A DNA stretch of 64,000 bases. Source: Dendrolimus kikuchii. Taxonomy: Eukaryota > Arthropoda > Insecta > Lepidoptera > Lasiocampidae. The position numbers and the translations under genes are program-made. The notes below the pieces were generated by a model. It was not told the DNA's origin and did no database searches. It saw only the letters and a program-made list of their open reading frames with translations. Location: contig CM034415.1 of the NCBI GenBank assembly GCA_019925095.2, positions 4,807,001 to 4,871,000 on the forward strand. The letters are read 5' to 3'. Each line of letters begins with the position of its first letter. The first letter of the stretch is position 1. Shown here piece after piece: positions 54,006 through 63,891 of the stretch.

Positions 54006-55293
54006 ATACTAAGTCTGGCCATAAATACTGTTATAATTAAAGAAACAAAATATTATATTTGAATTTGGAATCTGTCATTTTTATATGATTGTTCATTGTG
54101 TTTTCTTATTTTGGCGCCAACACATTGTACAACATTTTGTGATATTAAAATGGAATGGGGCGATAAAGAGAACTGAATCGCGGTGATTGTATTACACAAA
54201 GTACGTACGGAGCCAAATGCAATTTTTTAAATTCTCCATACGCTTGGTATTAGTCAAATGTTTGTGTACCGGGCTACTAATAGATACAATGAGACCTCCT
54301 CTGTTTGTGACAGAAAAAGATCTGGCCGTCCACGTAGTGTTCGTACGAAAAAGGTGGTCAAAGGAGTAATGGAAAGAATTCGAAAAAATCCTGTCCGAAA
54401 AGAAAAGATTTTATCTCGGGAGATGAAGATATCACCTAGAACCATGTCGCGTATTTTAAAAGATGACTTAGGACTTGTAGCCTATAAGAGACGCACTGGT
54501 CATTTCTTAACTCATAATTTAAAAAAGAATAGGGTGGTAAAATCGAAACAACTACTGAAGCGGTAGGCAAAGGGAGGTCACAGAAAAATTTTGTTTACGG
54601 ATGAGAATTTTTTTACAATTGAGCAACATTTTAACAAACAAAATGACCACATATATGCTCAAAGCTCTAAGGAAGCTTCTCAATTAGTCGACAGAGTGCA
54701 ACGTGGGCATTATCGTCTTCAGTGATGGTTTGGTGAGGTGTTAGCTATGAAGGAGTGACTGAGCCATATTTTTGTGAAAAAGGTATCAGAACATCGGCAT
54801 AAGTGTATCAAGATACCATTCTTGAGAAGGTAGTTAAGCCCCTTAACAACATCATGTTCAATAACCAAGAATGGTCCTTCCAGCAAGACTCGGCGCTGGG
54901 TCATAAAGTTTGGTCCACGCAAACTTGGTTGGAAACGAACGTTTCGGACTTCATCAGAGCTGAAGACTAGCCGTCGTCTAGTCTTGATCTTAATGCGCTG
55001 AATTATGATTTATGGTCAGTTTTAGAGAGTACTGCTTACTCTAAACGGCATCATAATTTGCAGTCCCTAAAACAATCCATACGATGGCAGTGAAGAATTT
55101 TCCCATGGAAAGAGTGCTTGCTTCTATTGATAACTGGCCTCAACGTTTAAATGACTGTATTGCAGCCAATGGAGACCACTTCGAATTATTAGAATTATGT
55201 ATTAAACTAACACACTGTAAAACTTATAAATGTTATTTGCGATAGAAAATATTTTTTTTCTTTGTTACAATATTTATGGCAAGACTAGGTATA
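54006..55293 (+). mobile_element. Tc1/mariner-type element
   Basis: The left end TATACTAAGTCTGGCCATAA and the complement of the right end, TATACCTAGTCTTGCCATAA, form inverted repeats of about 38 bp. The element is inserted within another inverted-repeat element that resumes at about 55300. Confidence 0.88.
54136..55220 (+). pseudogene. Tc1/mariner transposase, several frameshifts
   Basis: The longest frame covers the DNA-binding half: KRSGRPRSVRTKKVVKGV, a GRPR AT-hook-like motif, and KISPRTMSRILKDDLGLVAY. Later frames give LFTDENFFTIEQHFNKQND (first catalytic Asp), WSFQQDSA read across a frameshift, and a region ending IAANGDHFELL. At least three frame breaks and stops make it dead. The TDEN/FTIEQ style is close to maT-like Tc1/mariner elements, but I do not assign a clade. 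Confidence 0.85.
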
Positions 55294-55372
55294 TTGGTAT
55301 ATACACTAATGTGGTTATACGTTAACGACATTATTTTTAACGCTTTAGATAAAACACATTAGGCCACAGCCC

Positions 55373-56059
55373 AACGGTTTTATTCATATTGAGTTAGAGT
55401 ACGTTTGAACGCATCTTTAAGAACCATAAAGTCTATGAATAAGACCTGGCTTCATCTCCGTAAGTGTTAAAGATGTACGTTTAACACTGACGCAGATGAA
55501 GCCCCAACATAAAAAATGTGTTTTAAATAATAACACATTGATTCAAAGTTTTATTTGAGAATAGGATATGCCCGCCACTTCGTCCACGTTTGACTTGAAA
55601 TTCCCGCGGGATTCCCGGGACACCGCATTTGAAAAAGAATGTAAGCTATCGTTTTAAAACTGTGTCGGAATAAGCTAAATTTTATACAACCGAACTACTA
55701 CTGCAAACCGCTCCCGGGGAATTTCCCGCGGGATTCTCGTGATAAAAAGTATCACACATTTTATTACAGAATTGCACTCGATTAGTGTTGATTTCACTTA
55801 CGTACACAAATAAAACGCACACACACACTTGTTATGAAACTTATATGCCACCGCCGTGGTCACAAAAAGCGAACCAAATTTATGGAAAATATCCGAAGTC
55901 CAAAGAGATGGCGATCATTAAACTATTGCGCGTATCTAAAATGAACAACGCCATCTAGTGGCGTACGTCCTAATCATAAATGTGAAGATTTAAATATTTA
56001 TATTAGGCTTTTCTTAAGTATATATATATTAATTATATGGTATTTTCGACAATTAGTGA
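55373..56059. other. No gene seen
   Basis: Contains a short repeat with CCCGCGGGATTCCCGGGA near 55607, which recurs near 2563, 2698 and 56703. Otherwise unassigned. Confidence 0.4.
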
Positions 56060-56370
56060 TTTTTTATTGCTGAAGCACAGCAGACAGGCTGACGGCCCAA
56101 CTGTGATGGAGAAAGTGGTTACCGTCGCCTATGAACATTAGCAATATCAGCGGTGCTGCCAATGTGCTGCCGGCATTGAAGGAGAAACTGAAACCTGGCT
56201 ACTGATACCGGAACACAACTCAAGGTTGTTATGGCGGCATACTCTAGACCAGGGGTGGTAGTCATCCAGTGGAGCAAATACCCTGCCACCTGGCTGTGGG
56301 TTGTTTTGTCGGCTCTTACGACAGGCCGCCTCAACGCAGGAATTTGTATTCCTTTTCCATTCCTGCATGG
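56060..56370 (-). mobile_element. SINE-A copy 15, diverged
   Basis: Full-length but with many substitutions, so probably old. Confidence 0.8.
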
Positions 56371-56436
56371 AGGAAAGTGAATAAATCGCATTGGAATTCT
56401 ATTTTCGATTCGATTGGATTTGATTGACGGCCTCTG

Positions 56437-56625
56437 TCGTTGAGCGGGCTAAGCCTTTGCCAGCCTACCCCACTGCAATACAGAGACTCCGGGTTCGATT
56501 TCTGGTATAGTAAATTTAGGAAACGTATTTTATCCGTTATTTACTATGGTGTGAGTGTCTGGGATCGGCCCCAGAGTAGTACGTTGTATATTACCCATAG
56601 CACAAGCGTAACTTGCTTAATTTGA
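56437..56625 (+). mobile_element. tRNA-headed SINE, different family
   Basis: GTTGAGCGGGCTAAGCC followed by a B-box-like CCGGGTTCGATTTCTGG suggests a tRNA-derived head. The body GGGATCGGCCCCAGAGTAG has no second copy here. Confidence 0.55.
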
Positions 56626-57303
56626 GGATATATAATATGTGTGTTTGTCTGCTGATTAGCATTATTTTGTTTTCCAATCTCGCTATTTCAAATCATTCCC
56701 AGAAAAATTCCCGCAGGATTCCCAGGATAAAAGTAGCGAAGATTTGAAGTCTAAGAATTAGCTGTCGATCATCGAAAACCGCATCGAAATCGGCCCAGTA
56801 GTTTTTACGTGAATTCCGAACAAATAGACAAACAAACAAGAAATCTAAAAAAATGCATCGTTATCTCCATCGTTTATATAGTCTATTCCAGTTTTTTTTA
56901 ATAGCTTCAATGTACAGACACGGCATGTTTAGAATTTTATAATATTATAGATTTTGTATAAAGACACGAACAGACTGATAGCGCCAGCTGTGATTCCAGA
57001 ATGTGTTAAAAGTTACGTGTTTTATTAGGCATTTATTATTCCTCATATTCTTCTTCTTTCTCCGTCAAAGAACGAGAGGAAAACCCCATAGTGCCAACTA
57101 ACCGAAGACAATGAATGACAAATACACAAAAAGTCATAGTACCATGAGACTAAAATACTCAAGTACTATCTGTTCTAGAATACATGCTTCAAATCACTGC
57201 AGAATTTACAATTTCTTCGTGCTTCATATATTAAATACTTAAGTCAATATTTACTAACAATATCCTAATTACATTAAAATTAGAAGAAAAAAATCAAATA
57301 ATT
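56626..57303. other. Intergenic, downstream of Noto
   Basis: Helitron-like CGAAATCGGCCCAGTAG at 56788 and unassigned AT-rich sequence. Confidence 0.35.
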
Positions 57304-57309
57304 TTTATT
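57304..57309 (-). promoter_or_regulatory. Noto: Candidate poly(A) signal of the Noto gene
   Basis: TTTATT on the plus strand gives AATAAA on the gene strand, a plausible distance after the terminal exon. Confidence 0.45.
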
Positions 57310-57416
57310 AATTACATAATTATCTAACACATGCTGTCTCTTTCACTCATACACAATTATACCACCGTTGCATTCGCACGGTAGCAACGAGCGAGCGAGA
57401 TAGCATTATGCAGATT

Positions 57417-57536
57417 CTAAACATCGTCATCTCGTTCTGTGTGGGTGTGTCTCTGGAGCACGGCCAGTCTTTGTTGAGTCACTTCCAAGTGGTGTTTTCG
57501 CCATTTGATGCGACGGTTCTGGAACCATACTTTGAC
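57417..57536 (-). CDS. Noto: Noto homeobox, terminal exon (helix 3 and C-terminus)
   Basis: Forty codons including TAG follow the acceptor ACTTTCAG. Helix 3 is [18 protein letters not shown]; the tail [20 protein letters not shown] is short and hydrophilic. AATAAA at 57304-57309 lies about 107 bp past the stop. Confidence 0.93.
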   Translation of the reverse strand, partial: VKVWFQNRRIKWRKHHLEVTQQRLAVLQRHTHTERDDDV

Positions 57537-58999
57537 CTGAAAGTGTAAAAATTAATATATACCGTACTATTATTAATGGAATCTACAGATTACCACAAAA
57601 TGATACGTGCAAGAGTCAACACGATGCGTTCGACTTAGTTTCCACTAAAAACCCTAAACTAGGCATATTAGCGAAAGTGAGATGGTAGTACTTCACACCA
57701 AAAGTCGCTGATGCTGTACAAAACACAAATACGAGCAATGTATGGTGTTACATCACGTACTTAGAATAATTTATTGCGAAATAATTAGCAAGGTTATAAC
57801 TGAGTAGTCTATGTACGTGCCAATGTCTGTCAATACAGAAAACAGAAAGCCTTCGGAGATGCATCAACGAACACGTTTAGGGTTTTATATACTTTCACCC
57901 AGCAGTTAAGATTTCTATATATATAGGTAGGGTAGGTAGGTAGCTAGAGCATACCGCCATAGCAACATTGAGTTGTGTTCCGGCATCAGTGGCCAAGTTC
58001 CAGTTCCCTCCTCGAGGCCGGAAGCACATAGGTTATAGCAAATGTCCATAGGCGACTGTGATCACTTTCATCAGGTGGGTGGTCAGCCTGTCTTGTACTC
58101 CAGTAAATAAAAAAAAAGCAATAAAATCAGCTTTGGCGGTATTGCTCAAGCTAATGTTATCTCACACATAGACACAAAACGTGGCCTATGTTCTATTCAA
58201 GACTATAATCAATATCTGTGCCAGATTTTCCAGATCTGTTCAGCCGTTCTGGCATAATTGATCAACAAACATCCATCCAAACTTTCGCGTTTATCATGTT
58301 ATAGGTATAGTATAGATTAATTCACCGCGTCATGACAGGTATCATTTGTGATTAATAGGACAGGTCTATAAATCCATCATTAGACCTGTCCTTTTGTATG
58401 GCAATGAAGCGTGGTCTGTACTTGAGCGATACAAGCAAGAACTGTGTGTCACGGAGATGAATATGCTGCGATGGATATGTGGAGTGACGCGGAAAGACCG
58501 TGTCAGGAACTCACGCATCCGCGGCAGTTTTCATGTCCATGACAGTCAAACTGCAAGAGTGTTGCTTACGCTGGTACGGCCCTGTTTTAGGAGACCGGCT
58601 AATTATGTGGGGACATGGATCTAGACATGCCACCTCCGCCAGGTCCCGGTCGAAGGGGAAGGCCCAAGATCTGCTGGATTGATGTTGTGAAGGATAACAT
58701 GTGTACCGAGGGTCTCAAAACGAGGGATGCTGAAGACCGCGCGAAATGGAGTAGAAAAAGGAGGAATGCGGACCCTGTGCGTCAGAGTGAACGCTCCAAA
58801 TGGAACCGGAATTTAACGCTCGGATAATGATGATGATGATGATATACAATACTTCACCTGTGCCTCAGTTAGCTGCAGCGCGTGCGCAAGGTACAGTCTT
58901 TCTGGGCCCACCATGTACTGCTGCCGTTCGAACTCTGCCTCCAGCCGCTCCAGCTGCTCAGGAGTGAAGATCGTGCGGATCCTTTTACTCCTTCCAGAA
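57417..58999 (-). CDS. Noto: Not/Noto-class homeobox gene, last two exons
   Basis: Two minus-strand exons (58999-58858 and 57536-57417) join to encode a complete 60-residue homeodomain. The first gives [20 protein letters not shown] and [16 protein letters not shown]; the second gives [18 protein letters not shown] and a short tail ending ERDDDV. Homeodomain residues R5, F8, L16, F20, W48, F49, Q50, N51 and R53 are all present. The combination [15 protein letters not shown] and [11 protein letters not shown] is diagnostic of the Not class (Drosophila CG18599, vertebrate Not/Noto), nuclear transcription factors of the midline and nervous system. The junction CAG|GTGAAG ... TTTCAG|GTC splits positions 44 and 45. 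N-terminal exons were not found and probably lie beyond the window. The intron holds an RTE-B fragment and a diverged SINE-A. Confidence 0.93.
57945..58112 (+). mobile_element. SINE-A copy 16, 3' half, in the Noto intron
   Basis: Starts at GTAGCTAGAGCATACCGCC and ends in an A-rich tail. It is strongly diverged. Confidence 0.7.
58345..58850 (+). mobile_element. RTE-B-like 3' fragment in the Noto intron
   Basis: Frames read [39 protein letters not shown] and [18 protein letters not shown] with frameshifts between. A (ATG)n repeat ends it at 58827-58843, as usual for RTE 3' ends. It is antisense to the host gene. Confidence 0.8.
58858..58999 (-). CDS. Noto: Noto homeobox, exon with homeodomain residues 1-44
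   Basis: The exon follows an AG at 59000-59001, contributes one base to a split codon, then encodes 47 residues from [11 protein letters not shown] to LQLTEAQ. Its base composition is clearly more GC-rich than the flanking introns. The acceptor tract is weak, so the exact 5' edge could shift. Confidence 0.9.
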
Positions 59000-59184
59000 C
59001 TACCAAGTTAGGAATAATAAAAAAATATTTACAACATATTTTATTTTATTTAGGGGCTAAGAGCTGTATTCGTACAAACTAAAGTTCAAAGATAACTAAA
59101 GAATAGCTATTTATAAACCTCAAGAGATGACAGAGGAAATATTATAAAAAATAAATATTTTTGACAGTTATTTATGATTTACTT

Positions 59185-59286
59185 TACCACATCTTATCCT
59201 TAACAGGAGTTTATGGGTAAGCTTTTCACGAATCAGTTGCTGAGCAGATTCTTAAAATTTTACAAACGATTATAAGTAAGGCCATA
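59185..59286 (-). mobile_element. Half copy of the 273-bp MITE
   Basis: GGAGTTTATGGGTAAGC to CGATTATAAGTAAGGCC; only one end is present. Confidence 0.75.
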
Positions 59287-59341
59287 GATTTAGAAAAAAT
59301 GAAACAATAATATGAAAATTTGGTGACCGGGAAACTAATTC

Positions 59342-59614
59342 GGCCTTACTTATAATAATCTCGTTAAGAAACGATTAGCCATCTCTTAAGTAAGAGAATC
59401 AGAATCAAACCCTAATCAATGAATATCTTTTTTTCCACTTATAAACGTGTATTACCTGTTGTTTACCTAAGAGGAGCACAGATAAACGAAATTTGAATAA
59501 TTAACGTATTTTGTACCCAAAATATTCGACTAAAGAGGAGTTTATGGGTAAGATTTTCACTAATCAGTTGCTGAGCAGTTTCTTTAAATTTAACAAACTA
59601 TTATAAGTAAGGCC
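59342..59614 (-). mobile_element. 273-bp MITE, full copy
   Basis: GGCCTTACTTATAATAATCTC to CTATTATAAGTAAGGCC, upstream of the Noto homeodomain exon. Confidence 0.85.
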
Positions 59615-59681
59615 CATTATTATTAAAATAGTGTTGATTAATTTCGCATTTACAGATGTTAGACTATCCACAAACAAGTCA

Positions 59682-59916
59682 GGGTCTTACTTACAATAAA
59701 CTCGTTGAGAAAGGATTAGCCATCTCTTAAATAAGAGACTCCTAGCCCGTAATCAATTAATATCTTTATCATCTAATATCTTACCGGTGTGTAAGTATGT
59801 ATGTATGTATGTATCTTTACCGCCTCTTATCCTTAAGAGTAGTTTATGGGTAAAATTTTCATTAATCAGTTGCTGAGCAGTTTCTTAAAATTTAACAAAC
59901 TATTATAAGTAAGGCC
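59682..59916 (-). mobile_element. 273-bp MITE, copy with microsatellite replacement
   Basis: Both ends are present. The centre is replaced by GTATGTATGTATGTATC, possibly a trace of an RTE-A tail. Confidence 0.75.
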
Positions 59917-60017
59917 ATCAATGTCCAAATAGGCCGACTTGCCGAGTTTGTTTTGCACCATATTACACGTACAAGTATTTACACCAAACAATATACAAAA
60001 TGTATCTACATTGGCTA

Positions 60018-60270
60018 CGTTCCATTAGACACTCACAACGACCACGTTCACAGCCGCGATTTTTCCCGTTCCACTTGCTTGCCGGCGTTACAATCGTAAA
60101 CCCAAGTGGAACGGTTATTCGACCCACCTATTGACATGGGTCGCTGTGAGCGTGTGTGATCGAAAGCGATGACGTCATTAGTGACGTTTTCGTCACGACC
60201 ACAATGACCACGGTCGCCTTGTGGAACGGCTAACGGAGCATTTTGGGCGTTGTGAGATACTAATGGAACG
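60018..60270 (+). mobile_element. Inverted-repeat MITE, intact relative
   Basis: CGTTCCATTAGACACTCACA at the left, inverse of TGTGAGATACTAATGGAACG at the right. GC-richer than its flanks. Confidence 0.83.
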
Positions 60271-60752
60271 CGCTGTATGTTTATTACCTACATATTCACA
60301 AATGTGAAATTTGATTGCTTTTTATTTATACTTTTTTGACCTTCATTTTTTAATTTTATTACGTAAATGTTTGAAGTTGTTTAGTTTAGGTATATATAGT
60401 TTAATTTAATGAAGCCGTGAGCCTCTACATAGAACTAACAAAACGACTCATCGACTCTTCGGATGATCAGAGAGTTGGTCTCTACCTCAGATAATGGATC
60501 TGTAATGTATATAAATTGCGGGTAGTTGTATATTTTATACATAGCTAATAAACAGTCTCCGCCTGACGCCGCTTTCGAAATACGTGCCTTTCGACTATTT
60601 CTGACCTTTTTGGTTCCAAATGATCGCGTACTAATTTAACCCTTAAATTCGGATTCTCCGGGTACTGGGGCGAACACAAATCACACAAAACCTGTTACGT
60701 CGCTGCTCCAACATGTGTGATCAACGCCGCCACGCGCAACTCACTTTTAAGG

Positions 60753-60802
60753 CCGCTTGCATAACGTTGCTTAAATTTATTTAAGAAACACAAAACGTAT
60801 TT
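60753..60802 (+). mobile_element. Harbinger-like MITE fragment cut by RTE-A
   Basis: The first 50 bp match the 35458 copy up to AACACAAAACGTATTTA, where the RTE-A tail begins. The other half was not found beyond the RTE-A copy. Confidence 0.8.
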
Positions 60803-60826
60803 ACATACATACATTCATACATAACT

Positions 60827-61036
60827 TCACGCCAGTTCCCTTGCGGGGTAGGCACGAACAACAGAGTGCCATTTAGGCTTATTCTTACACACCTCACTTG
60901 CCTCTTTGACATTCATAACTCTTGTCATGCAGGCTCGTCTGTTCTTAAGGCTCCTGACATCACCTTCTGCTAGTACACGATCAATTTGATCATGGAAGGT
61001 GTGTCGTGGCCTTCCACGACTTCTGCATCCATCCAC
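60827..61036 (-). pseudogene. RTE-A ORF 3' segment, frame-shifted from the main ORF
   Basis: This segment reads DGCRSRGRPRHTFHDQIDRV, KNRRACMTRVMNVKEASEV and ends RAYPARELA, the standard RTE-A C-terminus. It lies in a different frame from the 883-codon ORF because of the deletion at about 61056-61070. Confidence 0.85.
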
Positions 61037-61055
61037 TTTTGCATTGTATATCTGT

Positions 61056-63707
61056 TTAGTGATTCTTTCGCACCGCGTTGTGTACGGCGAGCTGGGCCTT
61101 CTGGCTGAGGTTCTTAGCGCCTAGAAGTTTACCTAACGCTCCATTTAAACTATTCCCCAAATTCACTCTTCTTTCTATATCAGCGGTGTACCTTCCATCC
61201 CTGCTAAAAGCACATCCAAGATATACAAACTCATTCACTTGCTCCAGCATAACATCATCGACCATTATCCTTGCATTCGTTCTGGTTTCTTCTCTTTCAA
61301 ACACCATAACCTTTGTTTTCTTCGCATTCAAATGTAAGCCTCTCGCCTGACAGTCATCTTTCATCATTGTGACTAGTGTTTGCAGTTCTGATGGCGATTC
61401 GGCTAAAAGCACGGCATCATCCGCATAAAGCAAGGTGCTTACAACTAGATCACTCATCCGTACCCCAACATCCATCAATCTTATTCTCTGGAGACAATCG
61501 TCCAGATATAGGATGAACAGCAAAGCCGACAGCACGCAGCCCTGGCGGACGCCAATATTGACGTCAAACCAGGGCGACAGGCTGCCTTCCACTCGCACGC
61601 ATGCCATACAGCCCTCGTAAGTGGACAGCACAGCACGCATCAATTGGCCATTAATCCCATATCCGGGCAATATGTCCCAGAGGTCCTTCCGCACAACCCT
61701 GTCAAATGCTTTCTCTAGATCCACAAAACCGCAGAAAACCTTCCGGCCCATAGCCAGCTGCTTCTCTACGATATTGCGGAGAGAGAAAACTTGATCCATA
61801 CATCCCCTTCCATTTCTGAAACCACCTTGTGCATCCCACAGTAATCCATCGGATACAACTCTCATTCTCTTTTCAATAATCTTCGCATACACTTTAGATG
61901 CTGTGCTGATCAAACTGATGGCCCTGTAGCTGGCGCACTCCATACGTGACCCCTTGCCTTTATACAAGGGCACGATGACAGCGCGCCTCCAGTCCTTGGG
62001 AACCTTTCCCGTCCTCCAGCACAAGTTGCATAAGGACAGGAAAGCGTCCCGGACGCAGGTTCCACCATATTTGATCATCTCAGCAGACACACTATCGATT
62101 CCTACTGCCTTTCCATTTTTCAGACTTCTTATCGACCATTCGATCTCTTCCAAAGTGATCTCGGATGCTGACTCCTCGGAGTCGGTCACAGACTCAGTCG
62201 TGGTGCCAGCATCCGGGATATTATCATACATTTCTCTAAAATATTCACTCCATCGCGCTAATACCTCTTGTGGGTTAGCAAGAACGTCCCCTGCTTTAGA
62301 TTTTATTCTTTCCATTCTGGAAGCTGACGAACAACCCCGAGACTTCTTAACCTCTCTCCAAAAGAGTTTGGTATTCGCCTCGAAGTTCTCCGTCAGCTTC
62401 TCTTCTTCTTTCAATTTTATTCTTTCACGCTTCTCTTTCACTAAAGCTTTGGTTTCATTCTTGCAGAGGCGATAAATTTCTTTCTTCATCTCTTTCATAC
62501 TGTCATTCTGTTGCAAGGAAGCAACATAATCCAGCCAGGCTTTTCTCTTTCTCTCTACGCTGGATTTAACATCCGCGTCCCACCATTCATCACCTTTCGT
62601 TGTTATGTGCCTCTTCGCGCATCCACATGCTTCTTTTGCGCTTTCCACTATACTTTCTTTCATACTATCCCAGTCATTATCCACATCTAAGTCGGAGAAG
62701 TCCGCTTTTGCAAGCCTTTCTTCGACTAGGCGCGCATACATACTCCTTACACTAACATCTTCCAATTTTTCACACTTTATTCTTTCAAGCTCCCCGAAAT
62801 TGGTACGCACTCGCCAGTGCCTCCACTTCTTGAAAAGGCCCACAAACCGGCTTATCACCAGGTAGTGGTCCGTTTCAAGAGTGGGGCCTCTGTAGGCTCT
62901 TGTATCCATTATTGTGTTTCGGAGGCGACTATCAATTAAAATCAGATCAATCATACTTTTCTGATCATTCATTCTCCATGTATACGTGTGAATATCCTTA
63001 TGATGGAATAGGGTGTTCGACACAAGCAAGTTTCTTTCCATGCATACGTCTATGATTGGCCTACCAGCATCGTTCACTCTCTTGTCACCATAGGGTCCAA
63101 GGACAGCCTCAAGGCCGTCTCGTTTGGTCCCCACCCAGCCATTAAGATCACCACACATAATTAGTCTTTCGTTCCCTTCAGCCAGATCCAGAATTTCTCT
63201 CACAGACTCCCAAAACTTCTCGAGTTCTTGGGGATCCGCTGAGCTTACGGGAGCATAAGCTGCGACCAGAAAAACTCGCGTGATCCCCAGTTTTAGGCGG
63301 ACCCAGAGAAGTCTCGGGTTCACCAGACAATAAGCTTTTACTCCAGACACAAAGCGGGATGAGAGTAAGACGCCTACCCCCCCACTCGCACGCTCGTCCA
63401 GGTCCACGCCGGACCACAGAGCAAGCATGCCACCGGGGAGGTCATCGACGTCGCACCCCTTCCGCTTTGTCTCTGTCAGACATAAGGCATCCAGGCTTCT
63501 CTCATTCATTATATCAATCATTTCGTCCATCTTATCTTTCATTCCACCTCTCACATTCCACGTGCCTATACGGCACTCTGCTCCTCTCGACCCGCCAGGT
63601 TTGGCGCTGCGTGAAGGGTGGCGGCCCCCTTCGCCGCATGCGCGAGAATCCACACCGACGGGGGCGCATCGGTGAGCGTCGCCTGCGGGGGGCGCCCTAT
63701 CGGGCAC
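61056..63707 (-). CDS. RTE-A endonuclease/reverse transcriptase ORF (883 codons, truncated)
   Basis: The protein nicks target DNA and primes reverse transcription there. The apurinic-type endonuclease spans about residues 45-285: TWNVRGG at 49-55, E79 in LTETK, GDLN at 186-189, D254, and TDH at 279-281. The reverse transcriptase spans about 520-860: FVDLEKAFD at 661-669, GVRQGCVLS at 719-727, YADD at 761-764. The frame opens at a GTG, not an ATG. It is open further upstream without an in-frame ATG, and the first in-frame ATG (residue 56) would cut into the endonuclease, so the true start is unclear or lost. The frame ends prematurely at RKNH, at a deletion junction. All catalytic motifs are intact, but the C-terminal region is out of frame, so autonomy is doubtful. 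Confidence 0.88.
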   Translation of the reverse strand: MPDRAPPAGDAHRCAPVGVDSRACGEGGRHPSRSAKPGGSRGAECRIGTWNVRGGMKDKMDEMIDIMNERSLDALCLTETKRKGCDVDDLPGGMLALWSGVDLDERASGGVGVLLSSRFVSGVKAYCLVNPRLLWVRLKLGITRVFLVAAYAPVSSADPQELEKFWESVREILDLAEGNERLIMCGDLNGWVGTKRDGLEAVLGPYGDKRVNDAGRPIIDVCMERNLLVSNTLFHHKDIHTYTWRMNDQKSMIDLILIDSRLRNTIMDTRAYRGPTLETDHYLVISRFVGLFKKWRHWRVRTNFGELERIKCEKLEDVSVRSMYARLVEERLAKADFSDLDVDNDWDSMKESIVESAKEACGCAKRHITTKGDEWWDADVKSSVERKRKAWLDYVASLQQNDSMKEMKKEIYRLCKNETKALVKEKRERIKLKEEEKLTENFEANTKLFWREVKKSRGCSSASRMERIKSKAGDVLANPQEVLARWSEYFREMYDNIPDAGTTTESVTDSEESASEITLEEIEWSIRSLKNGKAVGIDSVSAEMIKYGGTCVRDAFLSLCNLCWRTGKVPKDWRRAVIVPLYKGKGSRMECASYRAISLISTASKVYAKIIEKRMRVVSDGLLWDAQGGFRNGRGCMDQVFSLRNIVEKQLAMGRKVFCGFVDLEKAFDRVVRKDLWDILPGYGINGQLMRAVLSTYEGCMACVRVEGSLSPWFDVNIGVRQGCVLSALLFILYLDDCLQRIRLMDVGVRMSDLVVSTLLYADDAVLLAESPSELQTLVTMMKDDCQARGLHLNAKKTKVMVFEREETRTNARIMVDDVMLEQVNEFVYLGCAFSRDGRYTADIERRVNLGNSLNGALGKLLGAKNLSQKAQLAVHNAVRKNH

Positions 63708-63834
63708 TGCGACCGTGTATATCGAATTCGTATAGTTTTCTGAAAGGCATTTTACTGAATACGTATTTTAAAAAGAATATTCTCGTCGCCAGTTGAGTGC
63801 ACTGCACTCGGGTGAACTCTGGTCAGAATTGTGG

Positions 63835-63891
63835 CCTGTTGTTCGTGCCTACCCCGCAAGGGAACTGGCGTAAAGTTATGTATGTATGTAT
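63835..63891 (+). mobile_element. RTE-A 3'-end fragment
   Basis: Only GTTCGTGCCTACCCCGCAAG to the stop (TAA here, not TGA) and a TATG tail remain. It lies head to head with the large copy. Confidence 0.75.

Larger units (their letters stand above)
53937..55372. mobile_element. MITE of the TTTCACGCAGATG type, split by the Tc1 element
   Basis: The left part GGCCATTTCATGCAGATATG and the right part TTAACGACATTATTTTTAAC ... CATTAGGCCACAGCC are joined without interruption in the 40633-40830 relative. Confidence 0.7.
60803..63760 (-). mobile_element. RTE-A non-LTR retrotransposon, nearly complete, internally deleted
   Basis: The element carries one long frame for endonuclease and reverse transcriptase, followed on the minus strand by the C-terminal segment seen in all short RTE-A copies, and ends in CTGGCGTGAAGTTATGTATG plus a TATG-type repeat. 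Compared with the copy at 26315, about 100 codons are missing between AVHNAV and the KQIYNAKVDG region, and the reading frame shifts at the join. ACGTATTT occurs at both ends (60795-60802 and 63761-63768) and may be the target duplication. The 3' end lies inside a MITE that begins at 60753. Confidence 0.85.

Noticed and set aside
58394..58827. A host gene inside the Noto intron
   Set aside because: The frames are RTE-B C-terminal fragments with frameshifts and an (ATG)n tail.
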